Assembly (NCBI RefSeq): GCF_963678635.1
Contig: NW_026971550.1
Coordinates: forward strand, 167,768 to 231,767
Direction of reading: 5' to 3'
Source: Symsagittifera roscoffensis
Lineage: Eukaryota; Xenacoelomorpha; Acoela; Convolutidae
Length of the DNA stretch: 64,000 nucleotides
The notes beneath the pieces were generated by a model, which was given only the letters and a program-made list of their open reading frames with translations, did not search any database and was not told the DNA's origin. Of the stretch, positions 52,307 through 61,355 are shown one piece after another. The first letter of the stretch is position 1. The number at the start of each line of letters is the position of its first letter. Both the position numbers and the translations under genes were made by a program.

Positions 52307-53241
52307 TGTGACATTCGACCAGAATGTGGAAAATGCAATCTCTGCAGAATTCGGAATTTTAGCAGTAAGCCTTCCGGATTGGTGGTTTTTAAGAACTAAG
52401 GGCGTTATTGGAACGTTTAGCCAAACGGTGAAGGCTGGAATAATCTAGTATTTTAAAATTTCAAAAATTCGAATGATGACGTCACATTTCTGAGAAATGC
52501 TGAAACGGCCATTTTTAACAAAGACGAGTAAAGAAACAGAACAACAACGTTAGTTGCGCTGACGAGAACAACTTGATCGAAATTGAAGAAGTCGAAATTG
52601 AAGAAAAACAGCAGCAGAGTGCAGAGAACGTTCCGAGTTGCAACTATTGTGCTGCTACAATAGTTGCAAGGCCGTTGCGAACAACGGTGAAGGGTAAGAA
52701 ATCAGCCCTCCGTGCTATCGTGAATTCGAACTTAAGGAGCTTGATTCACTGGATTCAAGAATCCGGAAGGGTCTCGGGACGGAAAACTTTTAATGACTCA
52801 TATGAACTTTAGCATCCTGTCATGTCCTGACTTGAATTTAATTGATATTTGGATTAGTTTTGACAAGGATGAGGTGCTAAGAGTTGGGGGGGAAAGGGTT
52901 GATCCATCTTCGATGGAGATGATGATTTTTATCTACTGAACAAAAACAATAGTAATATAATAAATAGTAGCCCTGTTTTTAGGAGTGACCTCGTGGTCTG
53001 GGGATACTGAGACCCAGCCATGAGCTCACTATTTTTGCATGTAATTCAGTTAATTTGAGCGTTCTGGTCGAAGCCGGAGAACAGTAACGTTTTTGTCGAC
53101 CCGATGTAAGAAAGACCACCGAAAAGTACTGGCTTGGTAGAGACGGTGAAAAACATGCAAAGCTCTGTTTAGACGCTAGCCAGTCGTCTTAAGACTTAGT
53201 TTTGTTATCCGTCGATATGTATCTTCCGGGCGAATGTTACA
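52307..53241 (+). repeat. 3' LTR of copy B
   Basis: 935 bp, starting TGTGACATTCG and ending CGAATGTTACA. It differs from the 5' LTR at about six bases and by one missing T in a TTTT run (near 52809). It contains TGACGTCA at 52477-52484, the 11 bp-stem hairpin, and AATAAA near 52959. Confidence 0.92.
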
Positions 53242-54292
53242 AATGAAAATCTACGACCTGATTGTTGAGAACCTCATCCTTTTGTTTTTCTTCGCTTGGA
53301 GTAGCTGCACTGTTTGTTTTAGATTCATCAATCGAAACTCCAGATGGTGGTGCTTCAACATTCTTATCTTCTTCATTTTCGGTACCATTACAAAACTTAT
53401 CGCTTGTTGTTTCGTCATCGTTTTTCTCGTCGCTGGCATTATTGGAGCTTGGTTTTTGTGGGTAGTGATTATTTGGATTTTTGGTTATTTGGTTCCCTAT
53501 GTTGCACCAATCATCGTGATGACCTTTTTCTTGGCGTCCAGACATCTTGCATTTGTGACATTCATGTAGTGAAGGTATGTGAAACGAGATTTCTACACCT
53601 TCCCACATTTTGAAGCCATCCATTCTCGATTTATAAGACCAGTCCTTCAGCTTTTTCTCTTGTTCTTCGTTTTGTATTTTAACTTCTAAAATTGCTCTTC
53701 CTGTGTAAACATACTGACCCGGTTCAGTTACGATACAGGTCTCACGTTGGAATATGGGGCTATGAATTATGTCTTCTGGCAATTGGAGAATTAATTTCGC
53801 TTCGATATCGTTGCATACATAAGGCAAGTTTGACAATTTGATTTTTGCTAGTTTAGGGTAAATATTCTTGGGTCTATGAGACCTTGGAAAGCATCCCATG
53901 GGAAATACCGTCCTGTTAAGTAGAATGATTCCTTCGCTTTTGATGCTAGTTATGAATTGCTCTGCTTCGGGGGGAGCAATAACTGTCAGTGTATGAAGTT
54001 TGCGGTCATCTTTCGTCACGGTTATTGTTTTTGAGATTGTCATCTTCTGTTGCATTGTTGTGGGGAATTGTTTAAGTATATCGGAAGCACAACTTCGATA
54101 TGCCTGCGCCAGATTTTCAGCTGACCTTACAATTTCTCTCGAGAATGGGGGGATGATTTTGATTATTTGGATTTGTTTTGTTTGTGTCGTCGATTTGTTT
54201 GCTGTTAGCGCATTTCTGAAATTTGTCTCCGTTTCAATCAGCACTTCGTGAGTAATTGGTAGCTGAGATTCCGTCAGTTGTTGTTGACTCAT
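53242..54292 (-). pseudogene. LINE-2 ORF1 (RNA-binding, zinc knuckle), 5' part
   Basis: About 350 codons from ATG 54292. The middle part resembles the ORF1 RNA-binding region of Tx1-like LINEs, followed by a CCHC-type motif (CHKCKMSGRQEKGHHDDWC, C-x2-C-x9-H-x4-C) and a polar tail rich in Glu, Ser and Thr. The frame is cut at 53242 by the 3' LTR of B and continues at 28542. ORF1 proteins of this group coat the LINE RNA. Confidence 0.78.
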
Positions 54293-56215
54293 GACTTGGT
54301 TTTACTCTATGGGGGGCAAAAAAGCCTTCACCCGGAGGTATACTTGAAAAAAAATAGATTTTTCTCTTTCAAAATGTAGAAATCAGAAGGCAAAAACATC
54401 AACTATATTGCACGTGCGTTTTATTGTTTTTCTTAGGAAAGAGTTTAAATTCTATTTTTGAATATAGTTTTTCGTATTCTTTAAACTACAGAAGCATGTC
54501 TGTCTCAGATTTATTGCATGATGAATAAAAATAAATTGATACATTTCTGAGAAATAGTTTAGCGAGAAAAAAAGCGTTCATACCATTTTTTATTTTTCGG
54601 TCATTTTCGGCGATATACCATTTTAAATGTACACAGGCAGCCTTTGCAAATATTAAAAATAATAATTTTTAACAAATTATGGCTGAGACATCAAACAGAA
54701 ATCGCGGGTAAGTAATATAGTTTCAAAAAAAATAAAGCAATTGGGGAAGTTCACATTTGGTTCTTCTGCCGTTTTACCGATTTTTCTCTGTTCTGTGTAT
54801 CAAAGTTATATCCACGTAATAGAATTGCTATGAATGTTAGTATGTGGCTGGATTACGCAAAACAAACAGTTTTTGTGCTCATGTACCAATTCGTAAAACC
54901 AATGTCTGCAAAATTGATGTTAATGTGCTTAAAAATGGTATGAAACAATAGAAGAGCATTAAGTGTCTGTGTTTTTGCCGTATTTGCCTTAGGAGGGACT
55001 TAAAACTTAAAATATTTGTTTTTATAAAATCTTTTTCAGATAAAACTTTTCGATAAAAATCTTTTTTTATATAAAACTTGTGTCTGCTCCAAGATTTTCG
55101 GCTTTGTTTTCTGTTGCTACTTAAGTTTTCGAATGTCTGGCATCATTGCCTTGAATGAACTTCTACCGAGACTTATGAAAATATTAAGTTTTATTAGACG
55201 TTTTTTTAAAACTTTTAATGTCTTTCGACGTATGCTTCATCATGCGTTGTCTCGCAAATGATGTGAAGCTCCGCGAAACCTCTCCGCGAAATTTTTGTGT
55301 AAAAGATGTGTTAGGCGCGTTTTATGGTGTCTAATTAATCTGTACATATTATTTTAGCTTTTCGTAGCCTGAGGATGCACAAAAAATATGCGAAGACGTT
55401 TGTTGTATTTACAACTTTAATGCAATTTCGAGTAGTTAATCGATTAGTTCAAATAAATATTTTTGGCGCGTAAATTAGCGCTTCGGCCTTTCTTTCAGTA
55501 GCTGTGATCTCTAGTTCATCATAACTAGGTTCGAATTAGCTAAAAGCGTGAGCTCTTTCCTTTTGTAGTTTCGCAGCAAATATAGCTCCTGAATAATGAA
55601 ATGGCGATAATTTTTGTTTCCATTATTTTGTGGTTATTTTGCTGTCGAGTATTGTTATTTGTTAGTAAGTTGGAAAGAGCCGAAACATGTTAGGCGTAAT
55701 CAATAAGAGTAATTTTGGGGGCGTTTATCTTATGTATTATTCTATCGATTATACATAGTCGTTCAAAAACATAGCCTCAATAAAAGAATGTCGGTTAATT
55801 TTCTCTTTAGAGGCTGCTTAATTTCAGTTGAACAGTTTCAATCAAGAATTTCATATTTCATGGTTGGTACGTTATGGTACATGCTTTTAGGATTTTTTCT
55901 GTTGAATTGAAAAGTTTGTTTCTGTTGGTTTCAAATGTATGGGTAGAAAGCATCGAGGAATGAAATTATAAAAGGAAAGAAGACGAGTAGAAATGAAGGA
56001 TGGAAAAAAGTGTCACTTTAAGAAATTTGACCAATCAGAAGATCCATTAGATCTAAGAAATTGTTGTTGCACCTCGTGGACTCTTGACAATAATGGATTT
56101 GTTTATTCGGTTTTGTTCTGAGTTTCGTCTAGTCGCTAGTCCAGTATTATTGGTCCCGCGAGTGATAAGTAGGGCATGTCACTAATGTCGGGTAATGAAA
56201 CGTCGTTTTAACACT
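54293..56215. other. Unassigned AT-rich interval
   Basis: Only short open frames. The LINE-2 5' end is probably close to 54300, but I could not define it. I see no RNA gene, satellite or recognisable coding exon. Confidence 0.5.
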
Positions 56216-56815
56216 GATAGATGTTGCGCGTCATTGAATTCTAGCCTAAGCCGCACTGTCGGGCAGATATACTCTTATAAAACCGGTTGGTGCGTAGCCG
56301 ACTGCAATCGGATAAATCAGGCGATAGAAGGAAGAGGCTTTGAAGAAAGCCATGTACGAGTTTGAGGAAAAATGTGACATGAAAGAGAAAAAGTGCCGCT
56401 TTTGGAACAAAGGAAATCTCGAAAATAAAAAATGCTACTGTACCCTCCGCCAGGCGGGGTCACCGCCAGGCGGGGAAGAGCTTTGTATGCCCAGGATGCC
56501 AAAAGGGCTTTCCAGAAAAGTGCCCTCTGACAAACCACTTCAAGAACGATAAAAGTCGAAACCGGAACGACAACAGCATTACCACAAACTGAACTGCTTC
56601 ACGGGCCTAAGGCCGAAGGTCAGTTGCCCGGGATGTGGAAGAAAGAAAACGACGAACAACTCAGCCAGACATTTGACTAGGAAAGGACATCAAGCTCCGA
56701 ATCTCCAAACCCAAGGCCCCAGGGCGTTAATCGGAACAAGACAAGACAAAAAGGTATTCAGTTTTTTCGGTCTGCCTGGACAGTTGGATAGATGTTGCGC
56801 GTCATTGGGTTCTAG
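56216..56815 (+). mobile_element. Truncated and internally deleted relative of LINE-1
   Basis: About 56250-56760 resembles the LINE-1 3' region: the KKAMYEFEE coding segment just after the RT active site is joined, after a large internal deletion, to the C-terminal C2H2 finger region (TGLRPKVSCPGCG) and an (ACAAG)-type tail near 56735. A 29 bp direct repeat with two mismatches (starting GATAGATGTTGCGCGTCATTG) flanks it at 56216-56244 and 56787-56815; it may be a target-site duplication, although about 34 bp separate tail and right repeat. Confidence 0.72.
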
Positions 56816-57234
56816 ATCGCAAGCAATGCATGTTTTTGCGACTAGTTACTATTCAGGATAAGTGAATATCTAGATCGTAGATGTGTGAGTGTGCTCCTAT
56901 CATTAATATTGTTTGTGCTCCTATATTTATTGTTTGTTCTTGAAATTTTATAGTGCAATCTCTCATAATTTCACTATTTAGGTGTTTCGAGGACCATTCT
57001 ACATTAATATACGTTCAGAACTAAATCAGTTGGCTTGACTAAGGCTTGTTCTCTCGTATTTTGTTTTCCATGTCACTCTCAGTAATCGACTGCTCTGTAA
57101 TTTCTAACTTTCATGGTCTTTACAGTCCGGAAAATAGCTTCCGCTGTGGAATTGTTTGGCAAGCATATCGTTAGGCTCTTGAATAGTGAAGTGTGGGTTT
57201 CATTGTTTATATAATCTATGTTAGTAGTATAGTA
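56816..57234. other. Unassigned interval
   Basis: AT-rich, with no coding or RNA feature I can support. Confidence 0.5.
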
Positions 57235-57394
57235 AAAGTGGCTAGGAAAATGACCACTTTTAACCCCCCCCCCCCCCAAAATTCGATGTGCCGTTGTACT
57301 TACCACTTTTAACCCCCAAAGGGGTTAAAGCCCCTACTTTTTCGGGCACGCATGTTTTAAGGGGGGTTAAAATTGGTAATTTTCCAGCCACTTT
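57235..57394. repeat. Small inverted-repeat (MITE-like) element
   Basis: The left arm 57235-57270 (AAAGTGGCTAGGAAAATGACC and a TTTTAACCCC run) and right arm 57361-57394 are imperfect reverse complements. An internal 9 bp hairpin TTTAACCCC/GGGGTTAAA sits at 57308-57329. A C homopolymer lies in the left arm. There is no coding capacity. Size and structure fit a fold-back or MITE-type repeat; no clear target duplication. Confidence 0.6.
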
Positions 57395-57805
57395 ATGGAA
57401 ACGGGAGGGAATTAAGTTTTGGTTGGTGCATGTTTTCCCTTCTAAAGTTTGGGGGTATTGGCTTGTTTACATGTAAAATGACGTTATATGCAACCAAACT
57501 ATATGGTATATAGGAAAGCCAAGATTTTGGCAGCGTAGCTTAACTGTTGGCTGCGGTGGACGATTTCCTTCAAAAATGCATGTTTTATTGCTGAATCTCG
57601 AAGAAAGGAAAATTCGTCAAGTGCGGCGGCCGCCACCTCTATTTAGGCAAAAATTAATAATCTATTTGAACAAAATAAGAATCACTTACCCGAAAGTTGA
57701 TGATGACACAGTTGATGAAGGATTGTAAAAAGAAAATAAGAAATGGGGGATAATGAGGAAGGGGACTAAAAAAATAAAATTTGGTAAAAAAAAAAAACCT
57801 CTTCT
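57395..57805. other. Unassigned interval with splice-like signals on the minus strand
   Basis: On the minus strand an acceptor-like run ending TTTTTTTAG lies near 57768, and a donor-like CGGGTAAGTGA near 57690. They could bound a small exon, but nothing confirms it. Confidence 0.35.
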
Positions 57806-58132
57806 TTATTGAAAGAGGTATGAATAAATGGAAACGGCTGGGCTGTCCATCAGCACCAGCAGGTCAGAAGCCCTGTAGCCAATCCAACCCCCGAGGGCGA
57901 CCACCTCCCTGAGTTGCTCAGAGAGGAGTTCCCACTCGGGCGACCCAGGGAGGTAAGTCCGGGGAAGGGGTTTCCCCTTGGCCCACTGGCGTGGCTTGAC
58001 CCAGAGCTCCTTCACCACTAATGCCTCAGGATCAAGCCCAGCCATATATCTAACGTGGATTTCCTCCACAGGAATATTGATTAGCTCTAACCCCCCGAAA
58101 GGAATTTTCACTGTTTCCAGGTATGAAGGCAT
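57806..58132 (-). CDS. Uncharacterised 108-residue ORF, possible terminal exon
   Basis: ATG 58132 to a TAA that overlaps an AATAAA (TCAATAAAG). The ATG is directly preceded by TTTGCTTGTTTTAG, a good splice-acceptor sequence, so this may be the last exon of a host gene or a gene at the Polinton edge. The sequence is clearly more GC-rich than its surroundings. The protein is rich in Leu, Pro and Val with no motif I recognise and no membrane segment. The neighbouring DNA element's genes are on the opposite strand. Confidence 0.42.
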   Translation of the reverse strand: MPSYLETVKIPFGGLELINIPVEEIHVRYMAGLDPEALVVKELWVKPRQWAKGKPLPRTYLPGSPEWELLSEQLREVVALGGWIGYRASDLLVLMDSPAVSIYSYLFQ

Positions 58133-58557
58133 CTAAAACAAGCAAATTAACATTTTAAATCACATTTTAAATTTTCCCCGAGTTTAAAATACGCTTATCA
58201 CGAAAACACAGACAGAATAAATTGTACTTTTAGCTGCGTGTTATTTTCAACCAGTTTAGAAATTTTGAGTTTGATTTGGAAACAAAAACTGGTAAAAACA
58301 TTTGATTTGTCGAATACTACTTTTGAAAATGAATAGATTTGACTTCTTGTTTGACTTTGTCACTAAGCTGATTGTAAGAAAAAATAAAGCGCAGACTGAA
58401 AATATATGTTTACTAAAATGTTAAAAATATATGAAAAAGGCTGATGGATTAATTCAATGTATATCACTGAGTTGTAGATATCAGCTGTTGGCATCTAAAC
58501 GGTTAGTTTTATTTCCACTGTTTTGAAATTCAGCAGGCTCAAAGAGTGTTGGAAAAA

Positions 58558-58995
58558 ATGAAATTGGAAAAACGTAGAGTTACCTCAACAGACTTGGAAA
58601 TCATTCATGAGATTTATTTGACTGTGAAAAAAACCTATCCGGAAAATTCTGACCGTCGGAATTACTTTCTGGCTGCATGTTCTCTATTTTTCTTTTCCAG
58701 TGAAAACGAATTAAATTATGACGTAGCTATTAAACTTAGACCATATGGAGGTCTTATTGGCATAGACGACTCTTCCTTGGACAAATATTTAAAAGATTCA
58801 AAAATACTACGTCTGCATGCAATTTTGCATGACGCTGCAGGTTTTGTTGACGAAGTTTACAACACGGGTCCCACTTACTGCTATATGTTACCCTGGAAGT
58901 GTAACAGCAGTCTGATTGGTCATTTGAGCGGTATTACTTTCTGTTTATTCGTCAAACTAACCAGACCAGAACTCTATCAGTTATTAGAATGTTGA
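58558..58995 (+). CDS. Small Polinton-associated ORF, unknown function
   Basis: 145 codons from ATG 58558 (a GTG 12 nt upstream is in frame). No known domain; the C-terminal half has a conserved-looking LHAILHDAAG stretch and a hydrophobic end. Its stop overlaps the next start (ATGTTGA at 58989-58995), so the two are expressed as a unit. Similar small ORFs accompany animal Polintons, but I cannot give a role. Confidence 0.68.
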   Translation: MKLEKRRVTSTDLEIIHEIYLTVKKTYPENSDRRNYFLAACSLFFFSSENELNYDVAIKLRPYGGLIGIDDSSLDKYLKDSKILRLHAILHDAAGFVDEVYNTGPTYCYMLPWKCNSSLIGHLSGITFCLFVKLTRPELYQLLEC

Positions 58996-59561
58996 GGGAA
59001 CGATCAGTCGTCATAGATTTGGAAGGATTTCGCTATAAAAAAAGTAACTTTATAGTTAAAGAAATAGCCATTACGACTTCTGAATATAGTGACTCTCTTA
59101 TTTTTCTACCTCCAGTCCCTTTCAACTCACTACCCAAAGCTGAACAAAAAGCGTACAACTGGTTAACACAATACTTGCACGGAATTCACTGGGAAAACGG
59201 AGATTATTTATATTTAAACCTTAATCAGATTATTCAAAGTTTTGTTTTGAGAAATCCTAACGCTGTATTTTACGCCAAAGGAAAAGAGAAGGCTGAACTC
59301 CTTGCAAAGTACTTGGATCGAGAAGTTGTGAATCTTGATGAATTGGGTTGCCCGAGAATTGAAAACTTACATTTAAAGAATTATCCATCCTGCAATAGAC
59401 ATTTACAACCTAATTATAACTCTAGGAATCACTGTTCCCTGAAAAAAACGAAGGTTTTTTTTGATTGGCTGACAAATGAGCAACAACGAAAGACTAGCAA
59501 AAGCGGAGACGTACCTATCTCCAAATTTAGTGTTCTTGGCTTGGATGACACCAGAGAGTGA
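58989..59561 (+). CDS. Exonuclease-like (DEDDh-type, divergent) protein
   Basis: 190 codons from ATG 58989. It opens with VVIDLEGF, similar to the first acidic motif of DEDD exonucleases. A central NLDELGCP block is followed by a Cys/His-rich segment, and near the end HCSLKKTK resembles the final HxxL motif, though the usual Asp is Lys. An RNase H-fold nuclease, possibly inactive, is my best reading. The 3' end overlaps the next ORF by 86 nt in another frame. Confidence 0.5.
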   Translation: MLRERSVVIDLEGFRYKKSNFIVKEIAITTSEYSDSLIFLPPVPFNSLPKAEQKAYNWLTQYLHGIHWENGDYLYLNLNQIIQSFVLRNPNAVFYAKGKEKAELLAKYLDREVVNLDELGCPRIENLHLKNYPSCNRHLQPNYNSRNHCSLKKTKVFFDWLTNEQQRKTSKSGDVPISKFSVLGLDDTRE

Positions 59562-59817
59562 TATCAAAGTAACTTTGACCAGAACAGAACAAATCAATTG
59601 CCGAGGTCAAGTTGTGCAGCGGAAAGGACAAATTACTCTCTCAGGAGACGAATTGACTATTTTAAGAAATTTTTTCCCAGTGATTGACCAATTCATCTAT
59701 TTTCAACGACACAAGTTTAGTCAAAATGTTGGCCAACAAACGAGGAGTATGTCTTCCCAGGCTAGTCTTAGTGCCCAAACGTCAACCCGGAGTTCAAATG
59801 GATCTTCAAAGCAGTGA
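59476..59817 (+). CDS. Small ORF of unknown function in Polinton cluster
   Basis: 113 codons from ATG 59476, overlapping the preceding ORF by 86 nt and the next by about 90 nt. The N-terminal 80 residues look folded; the C-terminal 30 are Ser/Gln/Thr-rich and probably disordered. No motif recognised. It may be an accessory or DNA-binding virion protein. Confidence 0.55.
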   Translation: MSNNERLAKAETYLSPNLVFLAWMTPESDIKVTLTRTEQINCRGQVVQRKGQITLSGDELTILRNFFPVIDQFIYFQRHKFSQNVGQQTRSMSSQASLSAQTSTRSSNGSSKQ

Positions 59818-60001
59818 CCTACCTGAGGAAGTTCAGAAACTAGTAAAAGAGAACTCTGTAAAGAAAGTTGTATTTCATGCAAAAACTGAATATGTGCCAG
59901 CCAATTATGTTGTGGAAATGCTGCATGACAATGACAATGACATAACTAATGACTCTAGAAGTTATACTCGATACGAGATTTTTTATTGTTCTGAAATATA
60001 G
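59726..60001 (+). CDS. Small ORF of unknown function, overlapping its neighbour
   Basis: 92 codons from ATG 59726 (an earlier in-frame TTG at 59684 is less likely). Mixed-charge protein with VVFHAKTEYVP and a short Asp/Asn run. No known domain. The 92 nt overlap with the upstream ORF is typical of this compact cluster. Confidence 0.52.
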   Translation: MLANKRGVCLPRLVLVPKRQPGVQMDLQSSDLPEEVQKLVKENSVKKVVFHAKTEYVPANYVVEMLHDNDNDITNDSRSYTRYEIFYCSEI

Positions 60002-60120
60002 ATAATACATATTTTATGACAAGAACACATTTTTTTCATTCTCATTAAGAAACTAGTGTTATAGATAGAGAGGAGTTAGAAAGAATCAGTTAGAGAGAGA
60101 AATATAAATCGAACAACTGA

Positions 60121-60399
60121 ATGACTGAATTAGCTATTGATGAACCTGATGCTACTATAGTTACAGATTTTGCTTATGATCAAACAAACACTGAACAAAA
60201 ATCTTGGAAGTTTTGTAATGATGTTACAGTCCCCAGATCAGAAGTAGTTTTTATGTCTCAAATGATTTTAATTTTCATTTTACTTACTTTTTGCATCTAT
60301 AAACTTTCTTGGACGCAAATAAGCTGTGAAGAAACGTCAGTTTGGTTTTCAATATTGTCTGGTTTAGTTGGGTACGTGCTACCAAACCCAAGGATATGA
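60121..60399 (+). CDS. Small membrane protein of the Polinton cluster
   Basis: 92 codons. An acidic N-terminus of about 40 residues is followed by a transmembrane segment (MILIFILLTFCIYKL) and a second hydrophobic stretch (VWFSILSGLVGYVL) ending PNPRI. The stop overlaps the ATPase start as ATGA (60396-60399), which implies coupled expression. Small two-pass membrane proteins directly upstream of the ATPase recur in animal Polintons; the role is unknown, perhaps in the virion membrane. Confidence 0.7.
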   Translation: MTELAIDEPDATIVTDFAYDQTNTEQKSWKFCNDVTVPRSEVVFMSQMILIFILLTFCIYKLSWTQISCEETSVWFSILSGLVGYVLPNPRI

Positions 60400-61118
60400 A
60401 TAAAATTATTGATACGTCGACAAGACTGTTTATGGCAGTTGTAGGACCGTCAGGATCCGGAAAAACAGAGTTGATTTTCAATCTATTGACAGGAAGATCA
60501 TTTTATCCCAAATTTGAAAGAGTGTTATTTTTTTACAAAGATATTCAACCTGTAGTTATGGACGAGTTAAACGCTCGCAGAATTCATATAGAATTTGTAA
60601 AATTTGACGGATTCGATCGTTTGAGAAACATTGAAAACATTCTGTTAGTGTTTGATGACTCATGCGAAGAAATATACAATGATAAAGAATTCGTTAAATT
60701 AGCAACAGCAGGAAGACACAGGGGCTTAGATGTTATTTATGTCAAACATAATTTATTCCAACAAAGCCGATGGTCCCGAACTATTGATTTGAACACATCT
60801 CACATCATTTTATTCAAATCACCTCGTGATATTCAGCAACTTGATCACCTCGGAAGGCAACTTAATGCACCTAAATTCTTACGTCAATCGTATGAACTGG
60901 CTACAAAGGACAGCTTTGGACATCTATTAATAGATTTAGATCCCCGAACATCAGACTGTCTCAGATACTGTTCAAACATAATACCACCTGGTCCGTCAAT
61001 TTTCTATTTACCTTTAGATAAAGCAGAAGTGACACCCATCACAAATGAACGCGAAAAAATTATTTATTCTGCAACACATGGTACAGTTGAACCCAACTCA
61101 ACTACGAGGCTTCATTAG
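60396..61118 (+). CDS. FtsK/HerA-type DNA-packaging ATPase
   Basis: 240 codons from ATG 60396. Walker A is GPSGSGKT near residue 20; Walker B is ILLVFDDS near residue 85; a downstream polar segment (TAGRHRGLDVIYVKHNLF) fits the sensor region. Genome-packaging ATPases of this superfamily pump DNA into capsids of double-jelly-roll viruses and Polintons. It starts four bases inside the end of the membrane-protein gene. Length is normal for the family and no lesion is visible. Confidence 0.86.
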   Translation: MNKIIDTSTRLFMAVVGPSGSGKTELIFNLLTGRSFYPKFERVLFFYKDIQPVVMDELNARRIHIEFVKFDGFDRLRNIENILLVFDDSCEEIYNDKEFVKLATAGRHRGLDVIYVKHNLFQQSRWSRTIDLNTSHIILFKSPRDIQQLDHLGRQLNAPKFLRQSYELATKDSFGHLLIDLDPRTSDCLRYCSNIIPPGPSIFYLPLDKAEVTPITNEREKIIYSATHGTVEPNSTTRLH

Positions 61119-61353
61119 AAAAAAAACATCAAATAGTCAAATCATATCAGTTGTTTGCGAATGCTTGCTCAATGTAGTCAACGGAAATGTGCCTGTCAGT
61201 ATCCCAAACCTCAATAAATTCGAAACAGCATACAAAATTTTAATCAATCCAAAAACGAGTCCTGAAAAAAAACGAGCTATTATACTGAGCAAACAAGGAT
61301 TTTATCTAATCAGACAAATACTTTATTTTTGCTTCAAGTATTTGACTGCATAG
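61045..61353 (+). CDS. Basic small Polinton protein, possibly virion-associated
   Basis: 102 codons from ATG 61045; ATG 61078 is an alternative start. It overlaps the end of the ATPase gene. The sequence is basic, with a conserved-looking VVNGNVPVS segment, a Lys-rich centre and a hydrophobic C-terminus (YLIRQILYFCFKYL). Small basic proteins with a hydrophobic tail are usual in this position in animal Polintons; a core or membrane-active role is a guess. Confidence 0.62.
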   Translation: MNAKKLFILQHMVQLNPTQLRGFIRKKTSNSQIISVVCECLLNVVNGNVPVSIPNLNKFETAYKILINPKTSPEKKRAIILSKQGFYLIRQILYFCFKYLTA

Positions 61354-61355
61354 AA

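Larger units (their letters stand above)
28543..53241 (+). mobile_element. Copy B: 24.7 kb Ty3/gypsy-type LTR retrotransposon with accessory ORFs
   Basis: Order: 5' LTR (28543-29478), 3 kb leader with motif array, gag, protease-RT-RNase H-integrase with a long extension, SGNH hydrolase ORF3, giant ORF4 plus detached C-terminus, 3' noncoding region, polypurine tract, 3' LTR (52307-53241). LTRs differ by about 6 substitutions and one indel. The integrase ends in a GPY/F-type module, and RT-RNase H-integrase is the Ty3/gypsy order. It interrupts ORF1 of LINE-2. Flanks share only AAT next to the LTRs, so a normal 4-6 bp target duplication is not clear. At 24.7 kb it is in the size class of the largest known gypsy-like elements, such as plant Ogre and planarian Burro. 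Confidence 0.93.

Noticed and set aside
28538-53246. Target-site duplication of copy B
   Set aside because: Flanks share only AAT; three bases are not enough to claim a duplication, and the first LTR base is also changed.
55480-55560. tRNA-like GGTTCGAAT (T-loop) sequence
   Set aside because: I could not fold acceptor, D and anticodon stems around it.
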